Positions 1-8,527 are shown, numbered from the stretch's first letter. The stretch is 34,886 bases of DNA from JAICYJ01 sp035473255 (GCA_035473255.1 DATIOK010000042.1:1-34886), one strand, 5' to 3'. The notes: generated from the sequence alone by a model not told the origin. Translations and numbers: made by a program.

Positions 1-451
1 CGCCGGCACGCCCACCTCGGGCGCCACCTGGTCGCCGATCTTCATCACCCACGGCGCCAACAACCGCACGCAGATGCTGCGGCTGCCCGGCGGCCACGTC
101 GAGGACCGCACGGTGGACGGGTCGTGCAACCCGTACCTGGCAATGGCCGTGATCCTGGCCGCCGGCCTGGACGGCATCGAGCACGACATGGATCCCGGGC
201 CCCACAACGACGACAACCTGTATGAGCTGACGGCCAAGGAGCTGAAGCGACGCAAGATCGACCTGCTGCCGGCCAACCTGCTGGACGCGACCCGCCACCT
301 TGAGAAGGACGCCGTCATCCGCGAGGCGCTCGGAAACACCGGCACCGAGGACTACATCGACTACTTCGTCAAGACCAAGCAGGACGAGTGGAACGCCTAC
401 CACGAGCAGGTCACACCGTGGGAGGTCAACCGCTACCTGACGCTGTTCTAG
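1..451 (+). CDS. gmaS: Type III glutamine synthetase family ligase, probable gamma-glutamylmethylamide synthetase (3' part only)
   Basis: The reading frame is open from base 2 to the TAG at 449-451 and gives the last 149 residues; the N-terminal two thirds lie outside the window. The visible part carries the GlnT/GS type III signature: an ITHGANNRTQMLRLPG stretch followed by VDGSCNPYLAMA and AAGLDGI, which belong to the ATP/glutamate-binding core. It ends with the WEVNRYLTLF tail typical of the family. This family covers both GlnT glutamine synthetases and GmaS, which joins methylamine to glutamate using ATP. The GmaS reading is inferred from the downstream N-methylglutamate synthase and dehydrogenase genes, not from a diagnostic residue. 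A hairpin lies 8 nt after the stop, so the gene may be transcribed partly apart from the following operon. Family assignment is firm; substrate is likely but unproven. Confidence 0.78.
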   Translation, partial: AGTPTSGATWSPIFITHGANNRTQMLRLPGGHVEDRTVDGSCNPYLAMAVILAAGLDGIEHDMDPGPHNDDNLYELTAKELKRRKIDLLPANLLDATRHLEKDAVIREALGNTGTEDYIDYFVKTKQDEWNAYHEQVTPWEVNRYLTLF

Positions 452-459
452 GCTGCGAG

Positions 460-488
460 CGGGGTGCCGGCCGCAGGTCGGCACCCCG
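460..488 (+). terminator. GC-rich hairpin between gmaS and mgsA, terminator or processing site
   Basis: Perfect 10-bp arms, CGGGGTGCCG at 460-469 and CGGCACCCCG at 479-488, enclose a 9-nt loop. The hairpin starts 8 nt after the gmaS stop codon. No T-run follows, so it is not a classic intrinsic terminator. U-less hairpins are often reported at actinobacterial gene ends, and it could also stabilise the gmaS 3' end or attenuate readthrough. Confidence 0.5.
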
Positions 489-564
489 GGCAGCTGTACA
501 TCTGCACATAGCCGCCACGGGAATTGCATCCCCGCTGGCACTGCCGCAAACACGGTGCAATCCG

Positions 565-600
565 TAGGATATTGGCGCCCCTGCCATCGTCTCGAAAGGA
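565..600 (+). promoter_or_regulatory. Possible -10 element and ribosome-binding site of mgsA
   Basis: TAGGAT at 565-570 resembles a -10 box, and GAAAGGA at 594-600 is a good Shine-Dalgarno match 9 nt before the GTG start. No convincing -35 lies 16-18 bp upstream. A loose dyad, ATTGCA at 523-528 and TGCAAT at 556-561, precedes the -10 and could be a regulator site. The rest of the 158-bp gap shows nothing more. Confidence 0.3.
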
Positions 601-609
601 TCGATCGCC

Positions 610-1509
610 GTGTGCGGGTTGTGTGGATTCCTCTACAAGGATCCGGGTCGCTACGGGCCTGTCGGCCACGCCATGTTCGACATGCTCACGCCGCTTGACC
701 GGCGTGGCACCGATTCCACCGGCGTCGCCCTCTACGGCCCGCCCCAGGATGACTCCTACGTGCTGCGCGTGCGGATGGAGGCGAACGGCGACACGCCCAG
801 CCGGGTGCACGATGCGCTGGCGGGCGCCGGCACCGTCAGCGAGGAGTCCCACACCGGCGGCAACCTGCGCGCGCGCATCGGCTATGCCGGCGACCTGGGC
901 ACGCTCACCGATCTGGTCGAGGAGGTGCCCGAGACCGAGGTGTTCTCGATCGGCCGCTCGATGGAGATCGTTAAGGACGTGGGCGACGCGTCCGACGTCG
1001 AGGCCGCGGCGCCCTACAAATCATTCGAGGGCAGCCACGCCATCGGCCACACCCGCATGGCCACCGAGTCGCTGGTGGACGTGGCCCACAGCCACCCCTT
1101 CTGGGCGCGGCCGTTCGCCGACATCTCGGTCGTCCACAACGGGCACATCACCAACTACCACAAGCTGCGCCGGCGGCTGGCCGGGAAGGGCCACCGCTTC
1201 GCCACCGGCAACGACTCCGAGGCGATCGCCGTCTACATCGCCGACAAGCTGGAGCAGGGTGACTCGCTGGAGGAGGCCCTGCGCTCCTCGGTGCACGATC
1301 TGGACGGCACCTTCGCCTACCTGATCTCGACGCCGCAGGGCATCGGCGTCGCCCGCGACCGCTTCGCCCTGAAGCCGCTGATCTTCGCCGAGGACGACGA
1401 GAAGGTGCTGATCGCATCGGAGGAGATCGCGCTGCGCCGCGTCGCCGACTCGGTCGAACTGAAGCCGCGCGAGCTGGGCGCGGGGGAGGTGCGCTGGTGG
1501 CTACGCTGA
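610..1509 (+). CDS. mgsA: N-methylglutamate synthase subunit A (class II glutamine amidotransferase, GlxB/MgsA family)
   Basis: The 299-residue protein starts MCGLCGF, placing the amidotransferase nucleophile Cys2 directly behind the initiator, which fixes the GTG start at 610. Further class II amidotransferase landmarks are RRGTDSTG, AIGHTRMAT, VVHNGHITNY and TGNDSEA; these form the glutamine-binding Ntn-hydrolase fold. Length matches stand-alone GlxB/MgsA proteins (about 300 residues), not full glutamate synthase. In the NMG pathway MgsA would act on the gamma-glutamylmethylamide bond, releasing methylamine for transfer within the MgsABC complex; this role is taken from family knowledge and context. 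The 3' end overlaps mgsB by 13 nt, indicating translational coupling. The alternative is GlxB of a glutamate-synthase-like complex of other function, as annotated in rhizobia. Confidence 0.85.
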   Translation: MCGLCGFLYKDPGRYGPVGHAMFDMLTPLDRRGTDSTGVALYGPPQDDSYVLRVRMEANGDTPSRVHDALAGAGTVSEESHTGGNLRARIGYAGDLGTLTDLVEEVPETEVFSIGRSMEIVKDVGDASDVEAAAPYKSFEGSHAIGHTRMATESLVDVAHSHPFWARPFADISVVHNGHITNYHKLRRRLAGKGHRFATGNDSEAIAVYIADKLEQGDSLEEALRSSVHDLDGTFAYLISTPQGIGVARDRFALKPLIFAEDDEKVLIASEEIALRRVADSVELKPRELGAGEVRWWLR

Positions 1510-2201
1510 TCTCCGAGATCGACTGCTCGCAGCACACAACGCGCGAGATCAACCAGGCGATCAAGCGCGCCGCCGCCGACGGCGTGCCGGACGTGCGCCT
1601 GACGAACCCGGCGGCCCGCCACTGCCTGGCCGTGGCCGTGATGTCACCGACACGCATCGTCTTTGACGGGCCGGTCGGCTGGTACTGCGGCGGCATGTGC
1701 GACGGCGCCGAGATCGTCGTCAACGGCAACTGCGGCTGGAGCGTCGGCGAGAACCTGATGTCCGGCTCGATCGCCGTGCACGGAAACGGCGGCAGCTCGG
1801 CCGGCGCCACCATCCGCGGCGGCCGCGTCTTCATCGAGGGCGACACCGGCGCCCGCACCGGCATCGCCATGAAGGGCGGCACCGTGGTCGTGGGCGGCTC
1901 GGTCGGCTACATGTCTGGGTTCATGATGCAGCGCGGCACCATGATCGTGTGCGGCGACGCCGGCGACGGCATCGGCGACTCCATGTACCAAGGCACCGTC
2001 TACGTCGGCGGCAGCATCCACGCGCTCGGCGCAGACTGCGTCGAGGCCGAGCTGAGCGGGGATGATCGTGCGCTGCTGGAGTCGCAGCTGGGCGCCAATG
2101 ACATCGACTCGGGCGGCTACGACTGGAAGAAGCTCGTCTCCGGCCGCAAGCTGTGGAACTTCTCGAAGCACGAGTACGACGCCTGGAGGGCAGCGCTGTG
2201 A
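1497..2201 (+). CDS. mgsB: N-methylglutamate synthase subunit B (glutamate synthase GXGXG-domain protein, GlxC/MgsB family)
   Basis: This 234-residue protein is dominated by the right-handed beta-helix GXGXG domain that forms the C-terminal domain of the large glutamate synthase subunit. From about residue 60 to 185 it shows regularly spaced glycine-rich turns such as NGNCGWSVGE, HGNGGSSAG, EGDTGARTG, GGSVGYMSG and CGDAGDGIGD. GTG at 1497 is chosen because GGGGAGG ends about 7 nt upstream. Stand-alone GXGXG proteins of this size occur as GlxC/MgsB, encoded between the amidotransferase and FMN subunits exactly as here. It probably acts as the structural link between the two active sites. It overlaps mgsA by 13 nt and mgsC by 4 nt. 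Confidence 0.85.
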   Translation: MATLISEIDCSQHTTREINQAIKRAAADGVPDVRLTNPAARHCLAVAVMSPTRIVFDGPVGWYCGGMCDGAEIVVNGNCGWSVGENLMSGSIAVHGNGGSSAGATIRGGRVFIEGDTGARTGIAMKGGTVVVGGSVGYMSGFMMQRGTMIVCGDAGDGIGDSMYQGTVYVGGSIHALGADCVEAELSGDDRALLESQLGANDIDSGGYDWKKLVSGRKLWNFSKHEYDAWRAAL

Positions 2202-3607
2202 GCGACTTCATCCCGCGCGGCGAGGACGGCCACGTGCACCAGAAGCTGTGGGTGTGGTCCCCGGAGACGATCGACGACATCCAGACCAAGGCCGAGCTGG
2301 GTCGCTACACCAACCGCGGCCTCGGCACCACCCGCCGCACCCCGCACTTCCAGGAGCTGACGTTCGTGCCCTGCAGGCTCTCGCGGGTGCCGCTGGAGGG
2401 CTACCGCGAGGCCTGCGACACCAGCGTCGAGATCGGCGCCCGCCACGGCGCCAAGCCGATCCGGCTGGCCACGCCGATCACGATCGCCGGCATGAGCTAC
2501 GGCGCGCTCTCGCGCAACGCCAAGCAGGCGCTGGGCACCGCGGCCACCCGCGTCGGCATCTCGACCACCACCGGCGACGGCGGCATGCTCGACCTCGAGC
2601 GCGAGGCCTCCGACCAGCTGGTTTACCAGGTGCTGCCCAGCCGCTATGGCTTCAATCCGCACCACCTGCGGATGGCCAACGCGGCCGAGATCGTGATCGG
2701 CCAGGGCGCCAAGCCGGGCACCGGCGGCGTGCTGCTGGGCGCGAAGGTGTCGCCGATCATCGCCGAGGCGCGCACACTGCCGCCCGGCGTCGACCAGCGC
2801 TCGCCCTGCCGTCACCCCGACTTCGTGGGGCCGGACGACCTCCAGATCAAGATCGAGGAGCTGCGCGAGGCCACCGACGGCGCGATCCCGATCTACATCA
2901 AGATCGGCGCCTGCCGCGTGGCCGACGACGTCAAGCTGGCCTGCAAGGCCGGCGCCGACGTGATCGTGATGGACGGCCTCGAGGGCGGCACCGGCGCATC
3001 GCCGGACTCGCTCATGGACCACACCGGCATCCCTACCATGGCCGCGCTGGTGGAGGCGGTGGCGGCGCTGCGTGAGATGAAGCTGGAAGGCGTCGTCAAC
3101 CTGATCATCTCGGGCGGCATCCGAAACGGCGTGGACGCCGCCAAGGCGCTGGCGCTTGGTGCCGACGCCGTCTCGATCGGCACCGCTGCCATGATCGCGT
3201 TGGGCTGCAACAAGCCGGTGTACATCGAGGACTACGAGCGCATGGGCACCGAGCCCGGCGCCTGCCACCATTGCCACACGGGGCTGTGCCCGGTCGGGAT
3301 CACCACCCAGGACGAGGATCTGATCGCGCGCCTACCGGTGGACGAGGCCGCCGATCACGTCACCGGCTTCCTCAACTCGATGACGCAGGAGATGCAGATG
3401 TTCGCCCGCGCCTGCGGCAAGAACGACGTGCACGACCTCGAACCCGAGGACATGCGCGCCATGACGATCGAGGCGTCCGCCATCACCGGCATCCCGCTGG
3501 TGGGCACCGACTTCGCCTTCCGACCCGAGTCCTTCGCCGACGCGATTATGAGGGCGATGACGGCTCAGACCACAAACGGCCACCCCGACCAGAAGGTACA
3601 CCACTAA
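2198..3607 (+). CDS. mgsC: N-methylglutamate synthase subunit C (FMN-binding glutamate synthase domain, GlxD/MgsC family)
   Basis: This is a 469-residue TIM-barrel protein of the glutamate synthase FMN domain family. Visible motifs include MSYGALSRNAKQALGTAA, STTTGDGGM, the GQGAKPGTGG loop, the GLEGGTGASP phosphate/2-oxoglutarate region and NLIISGGIRNGVDAAKALALGADAV split across the FMN site. A cysteine group at about residues 356, 359 and 364 (CHHCHTGLC) matches the place of the [3Fe-4S] cluster. GTG at 2198 is preferred over an in-frame ATG at 2153 because it forms a GTGA overlap with the mgsB stop and follows CTGGAGGG at proper spacing. In the pathway it would reductively transfer the methylamine nitrogen to 2-oxoglutarate, giving N-methylglutamate. 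The chemistry is inferred from homologues. Confidence 0.87.
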   Translation: MSDFIPRGEDGHVHQKLWVWSPETIDDIQTKAELGRYTNRGLGTTRRTPHFQELTFVPCRLSRVPLEGYREACDTSVEIGARHGAKPIRLATPITIAGMSYGALSRNAKQALGTAATRVGISTTTGDGGMLDLEREASDQLVYQVLPSRYGFNPHHLRMANAAEIVIGQGAKPGTGGVLLGAKVSPIIAEARTLPPGVDQRSPCRHPDFVGPDDLQIKIEELREATDGAIPIYIKIGACRVADDVKLACKAGADVIVMDGLEGGTGASPDSLMDHTGIPTMAALVEAVAALREMKLEGVVNLIISGGIRNGVDAAKALALGADAVSIGTAAMIALGCNKPVYIEDYERMGTEPGACHHCHTGLCPVGITTQDEDLIARLPVDEAADHVTGFLNSMTQEMQMFARACGKNDVHDLEPEDMRAMTIEASAITGIPLVGTDFAFRPESFADAIMRAMTAQTTNGHPDQKVHH

Positions 3608-3610
3608 CTC

Positions 3611-3895
3611 ATGTCGTTCATCCTCTCCTGTCCGAACTGCGGTCCGCGTGCCGTTGACGAGTACGCGTACGGCGGCGAGGTGACCGAGCGCGCCACCACG
3701 TCCGAGGACGAGCGGGCGCTGTTCCACTACCTCTACTTCCGCACCAACACCGGCGGCGACCAGCGCGAGTGGTGGTTCCACTCGTCCGGCTGCCGCGAGT
3801 GGTTCCAGGCCGAGCGCAACACCACCCGCAACCAGGTGCTGCAGGTGGCACGGCCGGGCGAGCTGGCCCCAAGCCGGGAGCCGGCCGGTGGCTGA
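3611..3895 (+). CDS. mgdB: N-methylglutamate dehydrogenase delta subunit (SoxD/MgdB-like)
   Basis: This 94-residue protein matches the small delta subunit of heterotetrameric sarcosine oxidase. It has the CPNCGPRAVDEYAYGGE opening, with Cys7 and Cys10, and a later WWFHSSGCREWF segment with His57 and Cys61, the set that binds structural zinc in the family. The RNTTRN motif near the C-terminus is also typical. It lies 3 nt after mgsC and overlaps mgdC by 8 nt. In the known complexes the delta subunit packs against the alpha subunit and has no catalytic site. Whether it belongs to a sarcosine or an N-methylglutamate enzyme cannot be told from this subunit; the gene neighbourhood favours the latter. 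Confidence 0.85.
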   Translation: MSFILSCPNCGPRAVDEYAYGGEVTERATTSEDERALFHYLYFRTNTGGDQREWWFHSSGCREWFQAERNTTRNQVLQVARPGELAPSREPAGG

Positions 3896-6623
3896 CCAGC
3901 GGCTGGCGCAACGACAGGGCGAGCTGATCGACCGCTCGCAGGAGGTGACCTTCCAGTGGGAGGGCCGCCCGGTCACCGGCTACGCCGGCGATACCATCGC
4001 GTCGGCCCTCTTCGCCTCCGGCACGCGCGTGTTCTCGCGCTCCTTCAAGTACCACCGGCCGCGCGGCCTGATGTGCTGCTCCGGCCAGTGCCCGAACTGC
4101 CTGGTCGAGGTGGACGGGCAGCCAACCGTGCGCGCCTGCATGACGCCGGTCGAGCAGGGCATGGACGTAAAGCACCTGAACGCGTGGCCCTCGCTGCAGC
4201 GCGACTTCCTGCACCTGGTGGGCCGGCTCACGCCCAGCTTCGGCATGCAGGTCGGCTTCTACTACAAGACCTTCATCCACCCGCGCCGGGCCTGGCCGCT
4301 CTACGAGAAGATCCTGCGCAACGCCGCCGGCCTCGGCAAGCTCGATCCCGACCATCGCCGCACGGAGCGCTTCGACAAGGTTCACCGCCACGTCGACGTG
4401 CTGGTGATCGGCGGCGGCGAGGCCGGGCTGGAGGCGGCCGCCGAGGCGGCCGAGCAAGGCCGGCACGTGGCGCTGGTCGAGGAGGGCCTTGCTCTGGGCG
4501 GACAGCTGGCCTGGGGCGGGCCGCGCAGCAACGGACGCCTGACGGCGCTGATCGACCGGGTGAATGCGGCCGGCGTCGAGATCCTGCAACCGGCTTACGC
4601 CGGCGGCGTCTACGAGGGGCTGCTGGTGCCGGTCTACCAGGGCCGCACGATGCACCGCTTCCGCCCGGCCGAGCTGGTGATCGCCACCGGCTCGATCGAG
4701 CAGCCGCTGGTCTTCGGCAACAACGACCTGCCGGGCGTGATGCTGGCCAGTGGGGCGCGGCGGCTGGTCAACCAGTTTCGGCTGATGCCCTGGGAGCAGG
4801 CCGTGGTCTTGACGTCGAGCGACGAGGGACTCGCGGCCGCGCTCGACCTGGCCGACGGCGGCGTGAACGTGCTGGCCGTGGCCGACTCGCGGCGCGACGC
4901 CGATGGCAGCGCCATCGAGGACGCCGGCATCGAGTATCTGGCCGGTTACCAACCGTGGCAGGCGAAGGGCTCAAAGGCGGTCACCGGGGTCGTCGTCACG
5001 CGCGACGGCGAGCGCCGCACGCTCGCCTGCGACCTGCTGGTCATGTCCGGCGGCAGCGTCGGCCAGACGGCGCTCGTCAGCCAGGGCGGCGGCGGCATCC
5101 GCTACGACCGCGACCAGCGCCGCTACGTGCCGGACGCGCTGCCCGAGGGCATGCGCGTCGTGGGCGCGGCCGCCGGATCGGCCGCGGCCGCCGGGGCGGT
5201 GCCGGCGCAGGCGCCGAAGACCGGCTGCAAGCAGGTCGTCTGCTTCTGCGAGGACGTCACCACCAAGGACATCGCGCTGTCGCTGGACGAGGGCTTCAGC
5301 TCGCTGGAGCTGTCCAAGCGCTACACCACCGTGACCATGGGCCCGTGCCAGGGGCGCATGTGCCACCGCAACTCGGGGCTCGTGATCGCCGATCAGCTGG
5401 GCCTCGACCCCGATTCCCAGCGGGTCGGCGTCACCACATCGCGGCCGCCGCACAACCCCACCAGCTTCTCGCTGCTGGCGGCCCGCGGCTACGAGCCGGT
5501 GAAGCGCACGTCCACCCACCACTGGCACGCCGAGCACGGCGGCAAGATGCTGTGGGCGGGCGACTGGAAGCGCCCCTACGACTACGGCGACGGCGACAGC
5601 GAGGTGGACGCCGTGCACGAGTCGCTGGGCCTGATCGACGTGTCCACGCTGGGCAAGCTGATCGTGCGCGGGCCTGACGCCGCCGCCTTCCTGGAGCGGC
5701 TCTACCCGAACCGGTTCGGCGACATGAAGCTGGCCCGCGTCCGCTACGGCATCGTCTGCGGCGATGACGGCTCGATCATCGACGACGGCACCGTGGCCCG
5801 GCTGTCGGAGCAGGAGTACTACGTGACCACCACGTCGTCGGGCGCCGGCGGCATGGAGCAGTGGTTCACCTGGTGGAACGCCGTCTGGAAGATGGACTGC
5901 GAGATCGTCAACGTCACCTCGACGATCGCCGCCTTCAACCTGGCCGGCCCGCATGCGCGGACGGCGTTGTCCACGCTGACCGACTTCGACCTCTCGAACG
6001 AGGCCTTCCCGTACCTGGGCGCCGGGCACGCCCAGATCGCCGGCGTCCCCTGCCTGGTGCTGCGGATCGGATTCGTGGGCGAGCTCGGCTACGAGTTGCA
6101 CCTGCCCGCCGCGGCCGGCGAGCACCTCTGGGAGAAGCTGATGGAGGCCGGCGAGCCGTACGCCGTGAAGCCGTTCGGCCTGGAGCCACAGCGGGTGCTG
6201 CGGCTCGAGAAGATGCACATCATCGTCGGCCAGGACACGAACGCCGAGTCCAACCCGCTCGAGGCGGGGATGCCCTGGATCGTCAAGTTGGACAAGGAGT
6301 CCGACTGGATCGGCCGCTACGCGATCGAGTGGTACAAGCGCCGCGGCAACAGGCTGACGCTGGTCGGCTGGGAGGCCCAGAACGGCGGCGTCCCGATCGA
6401 GGGCACGCAGGTGGTGGGTGCGGACGGTCAGCCGGCCGGGCGCATCACCAGCTCCCGCTTCTCGCGCCGGCTGGGCAAGGCGATCGGCATCGCCTGGCTG
6501 CCGGTCGAGCAGTCCGAGGAGGGCACCGCCATCCGCATCTCCGACCCGAAGGGGTCGACGATCCCGGCCACCGTCACGCACAAGGCCTTCTACGACCCCG
6601 ATGGAGAGAGGTTGCGCTCGTGA
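3888..6623 (+). CDS. mgdC: N-methylglutamate dehydrogenase alpha subunit with two predicted [2Fe-2S] sites (SoxA/MgdC-like)
   Basis: The 911-residue subunit has the sarcosine-oxidase alpha layout. Residues 15-95 form a Fer2_4 domain after SFKYHRPRG; residues 168-430 form a nucleotide-binding domain with GGGEAG at 175-180; residues 445-520 are a BFD-like region; about 540-905 is a GcvT-type tetrahydrofolate-binding domain. Unusually, the first domain keeps Cys63, Cys68, Cys71 and Cys84, spaced as a [2Fe-2S] site. The BFD-like region keeps Cys452, Cys454, Cys487 and Cys492 (VCFCED and GPCQGRMC). In sarcosine oxidases of the Corynebacterium type these positions are, as I recall, not cysteine. 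The enzyme is therefore probably a dehydrogenase passing electrons through Fe-S clusters. GTG 3888 has GGGAG about 7 nt upstream. The folate domain suggests the methyl carbon leaves as methylene-tetrahydrofolate. Confidence 0.85.
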   Translation: MADQRLAQRQGELIDRSQEVTFQWEGRPVTGYAGDTIASALFASGTRVFSRSFKYHRPRGLMCCSGQCPNCLVEVDGQPTVRACMTPVEQGMDVKHLNAWPSLQRDFLHLVGRLTPSFGMQVGFYYKTFIHPRRAWPLYEKILRNAAGLGKLDPDHRRTERFDKVHRHVDVLVIGGGEAGLEAAAEAAEQGRHVALVEEGLALGGQLAWGGPRSNGRLTALIDRVNAAGVEILQPAYAGGVYEGLLVPVYQGRTMHRFRPAELVIATGSIEQPLVFGNNDLPGVMLASGARRLVNQFRLMPWEQAVVLTSSDEGLAAALDLADGGVNVLAVADSRRDADGSAIEDAGIEYLAGYQPWQAKGSKAVTGVVVTRDGERRTLACDLLVMSGGSVGQTALVSQGGGGIRYDRDQRRYVPDALPEGMRVVGAAAGSAAAAGAVPAQAPKTGCKQVVCFCEDVTTKDIALSLDEGFSSLELSKRYTTVTMGPCQGRMCHRNSGLVIADQLGLDPDSQRVGVTTSRPPHNPTSFSLLAARGYEPVKRTSTHHWHAEHGGKMLWAGDWKRPYDYGDGDSEVDAVHESLGLIDVSTLGKLIVRGPDAAAFLERLYPNRFGDMKLARVRYGIVCGDDGSIIDDGTVARLSEQEYYVTTTSSGAGGMEQWFTWWNAVWKMDCEIVNVTSTIAAFNLAGPHARTALSTLTDFDLSNEAFPYLGAGHAQIAGVPCLVLRIGFVGELGYELHLPAAAGEHLWEKLMEAGEPYAVKPFGLEPQRVLRLEKMHIIVGQDTNAESNPLEAGMPWIVKLDKESDWIGRYAIEWYKRRGNRLTLVGWEAQNGGVPIEGTQVVGADGQPAGRITSSRFSRRLGKAIGIAWLPVEQSEEGTAIRISDPKGSTIPATVTHKAFYDPDGERLRS

Positions 6624-7300
6624 GCACCGTTGCCGACCCGTTTGCATTCCTGTCACCGGCCGCGGCCGAGGGTGCCGTCCTGCGCACGCCGATGGAGCGA
6701 AACCACCAGGCGGCGGGCGCCGAGTTCGAGGACCGCGACGGCTGGCGGGTGGCCGACTACCCGTCGAACGGCGACGCCCCCGCCTGGGCGGCCGACATCT
6801 CCCACCACGGCAAGATCGACGTGCGCGGCCCCCACGCCGAGATCGACCGGCTCAGCGCCGGGCTGGAGCTGGGCAGCGCCAGCCACGTGGACGGCGTCTG
6901 GACGCTGCGACTGTCCCCGTCGCACGCCGTGGTGCTGTGCCCGTTCTCGCGGGTCGAGCAGCTGCGCACCCGCATCGCGTCCGAGTCGGAGGCGATCTGT
7001 GCCACCGACATGACCTGCGGCTGGGCGGGCGTGATGCTCGGCGGCGAGCGGGTGCGCGACGTGTTCATGCGCTCGTCCTCTCTGGACGTGCGGCCACACC
7101 GGTTCCCGGCCGGCGCCTGCATGGCCGGCTCGGTGATGCGGTGCGGGTCGATCATCCTGAACGACGACGGTCGCTTCTGGGTGCTCTGCGGCTGGGAGTT
7201 CGGGGAGTACATGTGGGACTCGCTGCTGGACGCGGGGGCGATGCTCGGCATCACCCCGGTGTCGGCCACGGCCGTCCTGCGCAGCGAGGTGGCGGCATGA
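6620..7300 (+). CDS. mgdD: N-methylglutamate dehydrogenase gamma subunit (SoxG/MgdD-like)
   Basis: This 226-residue protein has the gamma-subunit fold related to the GcvT/YgfZ family. It opens with a short linker (SPAAAEGAVLRTPMERNHQAAG), has a central ISHHGKIDVRGP segment resembling the GcvT start, and near residues 170-210 the stretch AGSVMRCGSIILNDDGRFWVLCGWEFGEYMWDSL read in parts as the conserved core. GTG 6620 forms a GTGA overlap with the mgdC stop and has GGAGAG about 9 nt upstream. The 3' end forms an ATGA overlap with mgdA. In sarcosine oxidase this subunit completes the folate-binding cavity with alpha. The family is the most divergent of the four subunits, so the call relies partly on position and size. 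Confidence 0.75.
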   Translation: MSTVADPFAFLSPAAAEGAVLRTPMERNHQAAGAEFEDRDGWRVADYPSNGDAPAWAADISHHGKIDVRGPHAEIDRLSAGLELGSASHVDGVWTLRLSPSHAVVLCPFSRVEQLRTRIASESEAICATDMTCGWAGVMLGGERVRDVFMRSSSLDVRPHRFPAGACMAGSVMRCGSIILNDDGRFWVLCGWEFGEYMWDSLLDAGAMLGITPVSATAVLRSEVAA

Positions 7301-8508
7301 TCGGCCTGCTCAGAAAGCACCGCTACTTCCGCGACCACGACCTCAAGTCGAGCTACGACGTCGTCATCATCGGCGCCGGCGCGCACGGCCTGGCCACGGC
7401 CTACTACCTGGCCAAGCGCCACGGCATCAAGAAGATCGCCGTGCTCGACCGCAGCTACATGGGCGCGGGCGCCTCCGGCCGCAACACCACCATCATCCGC
7501 TCCAACTACCTGACGCCTGAGGGCGCCCGGTTCTACGAAGCCAGCGTGAAGCTGTACGAGTCGCTCTCGCAGGACCTCAACTTCAACATGCTGTTCTCCC
7601 AGCACGGGCACCTGACGCTGGCCCACTCCGACCGCTCGGTGAACACGATGATGGAGCGGGCCGAGGTGAACCGGCTGGTGGGCGTCGACTCGCGGGTCGT
7701 GTACCCCGACGAGATCAAGGACCTGTGCCCGCAGCTGGACATCAGCGACCATCCCACCTTCCCGATCCTGGCCGCGCTCTACCACCCGCCCGGCGGCGTC
7801 ATCCGCCACGACGCGGTGGTCTGGGGCTACGGCAAGGAGGCCGACAAGATGGGCGTCGAGATCCACCAGTACACCGATGTCACCGGCATCAACGTCGAGA
7901 ACGGCAAGGTCACGGGCGTCGAGACCAACCGCGGCACCATCAACTGCGACACCGTGATCTCCTGCGTCGCCGGCTGGAGCACCCTCGTCTGCGACCTGGT
8001 CGGGGTGCCGCTTCCGCTGACCACGCACATCCTGCAGGCGTGCGTGACCGAGCCGGTGAAGCCGCTGCTGGACAAGATCATCGTGTCCGGCACGCTGCAC
8101 ATCTACATCAGCCAGTCCGACCGCGGCGAGTTCGTGATGGGATCGGAGATCGAGCCCTACTCGGGCTACTCCAACACCAGCACCTTCCGGTTCATCGAGG
8201 ATCTGGCGATGCACATGATCGAGCTGCTGCCGATGCTCGGCCACGCCAAGATCCTGCGGCAGTGGACCGGCTACTGCGACGTCTCGCCCGACTACTCGCC
8301 GATCATGGGATTGACCGAGGTGGAGGGGTTCATCATCGACGCCGGCTGGGGCACGTACGGGTTCAAGGCTTCGCCGATCGTCGGGTTCACCATCGCGGAT
8401 CTGATCGGCACGGGCAGGACGCCCGAGCTGATCCAGCCGTTCCGGTGGGCCCGGTTCTACGAGAACGATCTTGTGTCGGAGCGCGGCGCGGCCGCGGTCT
8501 CGCACTGA
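7297..8508 (+). CDS. mgdA: N-methylglutamate dehydrogenase beta subunit (SoxB/MgdA-like flavoprotein)
   Basis: The 403-residue protein matches the length of the beta subunit (about 405). It carries the Rossmann motif VVIIGAGAHGLATAYYL (Gly26, Gly28, Gly31), the GAGASGRN flavin-binding turn at about 56-63, and GGVIRHDAVVWGY with His171, the position of the histidine that covalently holds FMN in sarcosine oxidase. The C-terminal GWGTYGFKASP loop is the typical glycine-rich flavin contact. ATG 7297 forms an ATGA overlap with mgdD and gives the standard family N-terminus (LLRKHRYFRDHDLKSSYDVV). This subunit would oxidise the N-methyl amine to an imine that then hydrolyses or meets tetrahydrofolate in the alpha subunit. 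Sarcosine as substrate remains possible; the upstream synthase genes favour N-methylglutamate. Confidence 0.88.
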   Translation: MIGLLRKHRYFRDHDLKSSYDVVIIGAGAHGLATAYYLAKRHGIKKIAVLDRSYMGAGASGRNTTIIRSNYLTPEGARFYEASVKLYESLSQDLNFNMLFSQHGHLTLAHSDRSVNTMMERAEVNRLVGVDSRVVYPDEIKDLCPQLDISDHPTFPILAALYHPPGGVIRHDAVVWGYGKEADKMGVEIHQYTDVTGINVENGKVTGVETNRGTINCDTVISCVAGWSTLVCDLVGVPLPLTTHILQACVTEPVKPLLDKIIVSGTLHIYISQSDRGEFVMGSEIEPYSGYSNTSTFRFIEDLAMHMIELLPMLGHAKILRQWTGYCDVSPDYSPIMGLTEVEGFIIDAGWGTYGFKASPIVGFTIADLIGTGRTPELIQPFRWARFYENDLVSERGAAAVSH

Positions 8509-8527
8509 CATCAGCAAAGGAGCAAAG

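Noticed and set aside
4971..6656. Long minus-strand open frame opposite mgdC
   Set aside because: High GC third-position bias leaves few stops in the antisense frame. The sequence is low-complexity and the + strand gene is well identified.
610..8508. Reading the operon as plain glutamate synthase plus sarcosine oxidase for glycine betaine breakdown
   Set aside because: The ligase, three synthase subunits and four dehydrogenase subunits together fit the NMG pathway better. No betaine or dimethylglycine demethylase gene, glyA or serine dehydratase is present in the operon. Not fully excluded.
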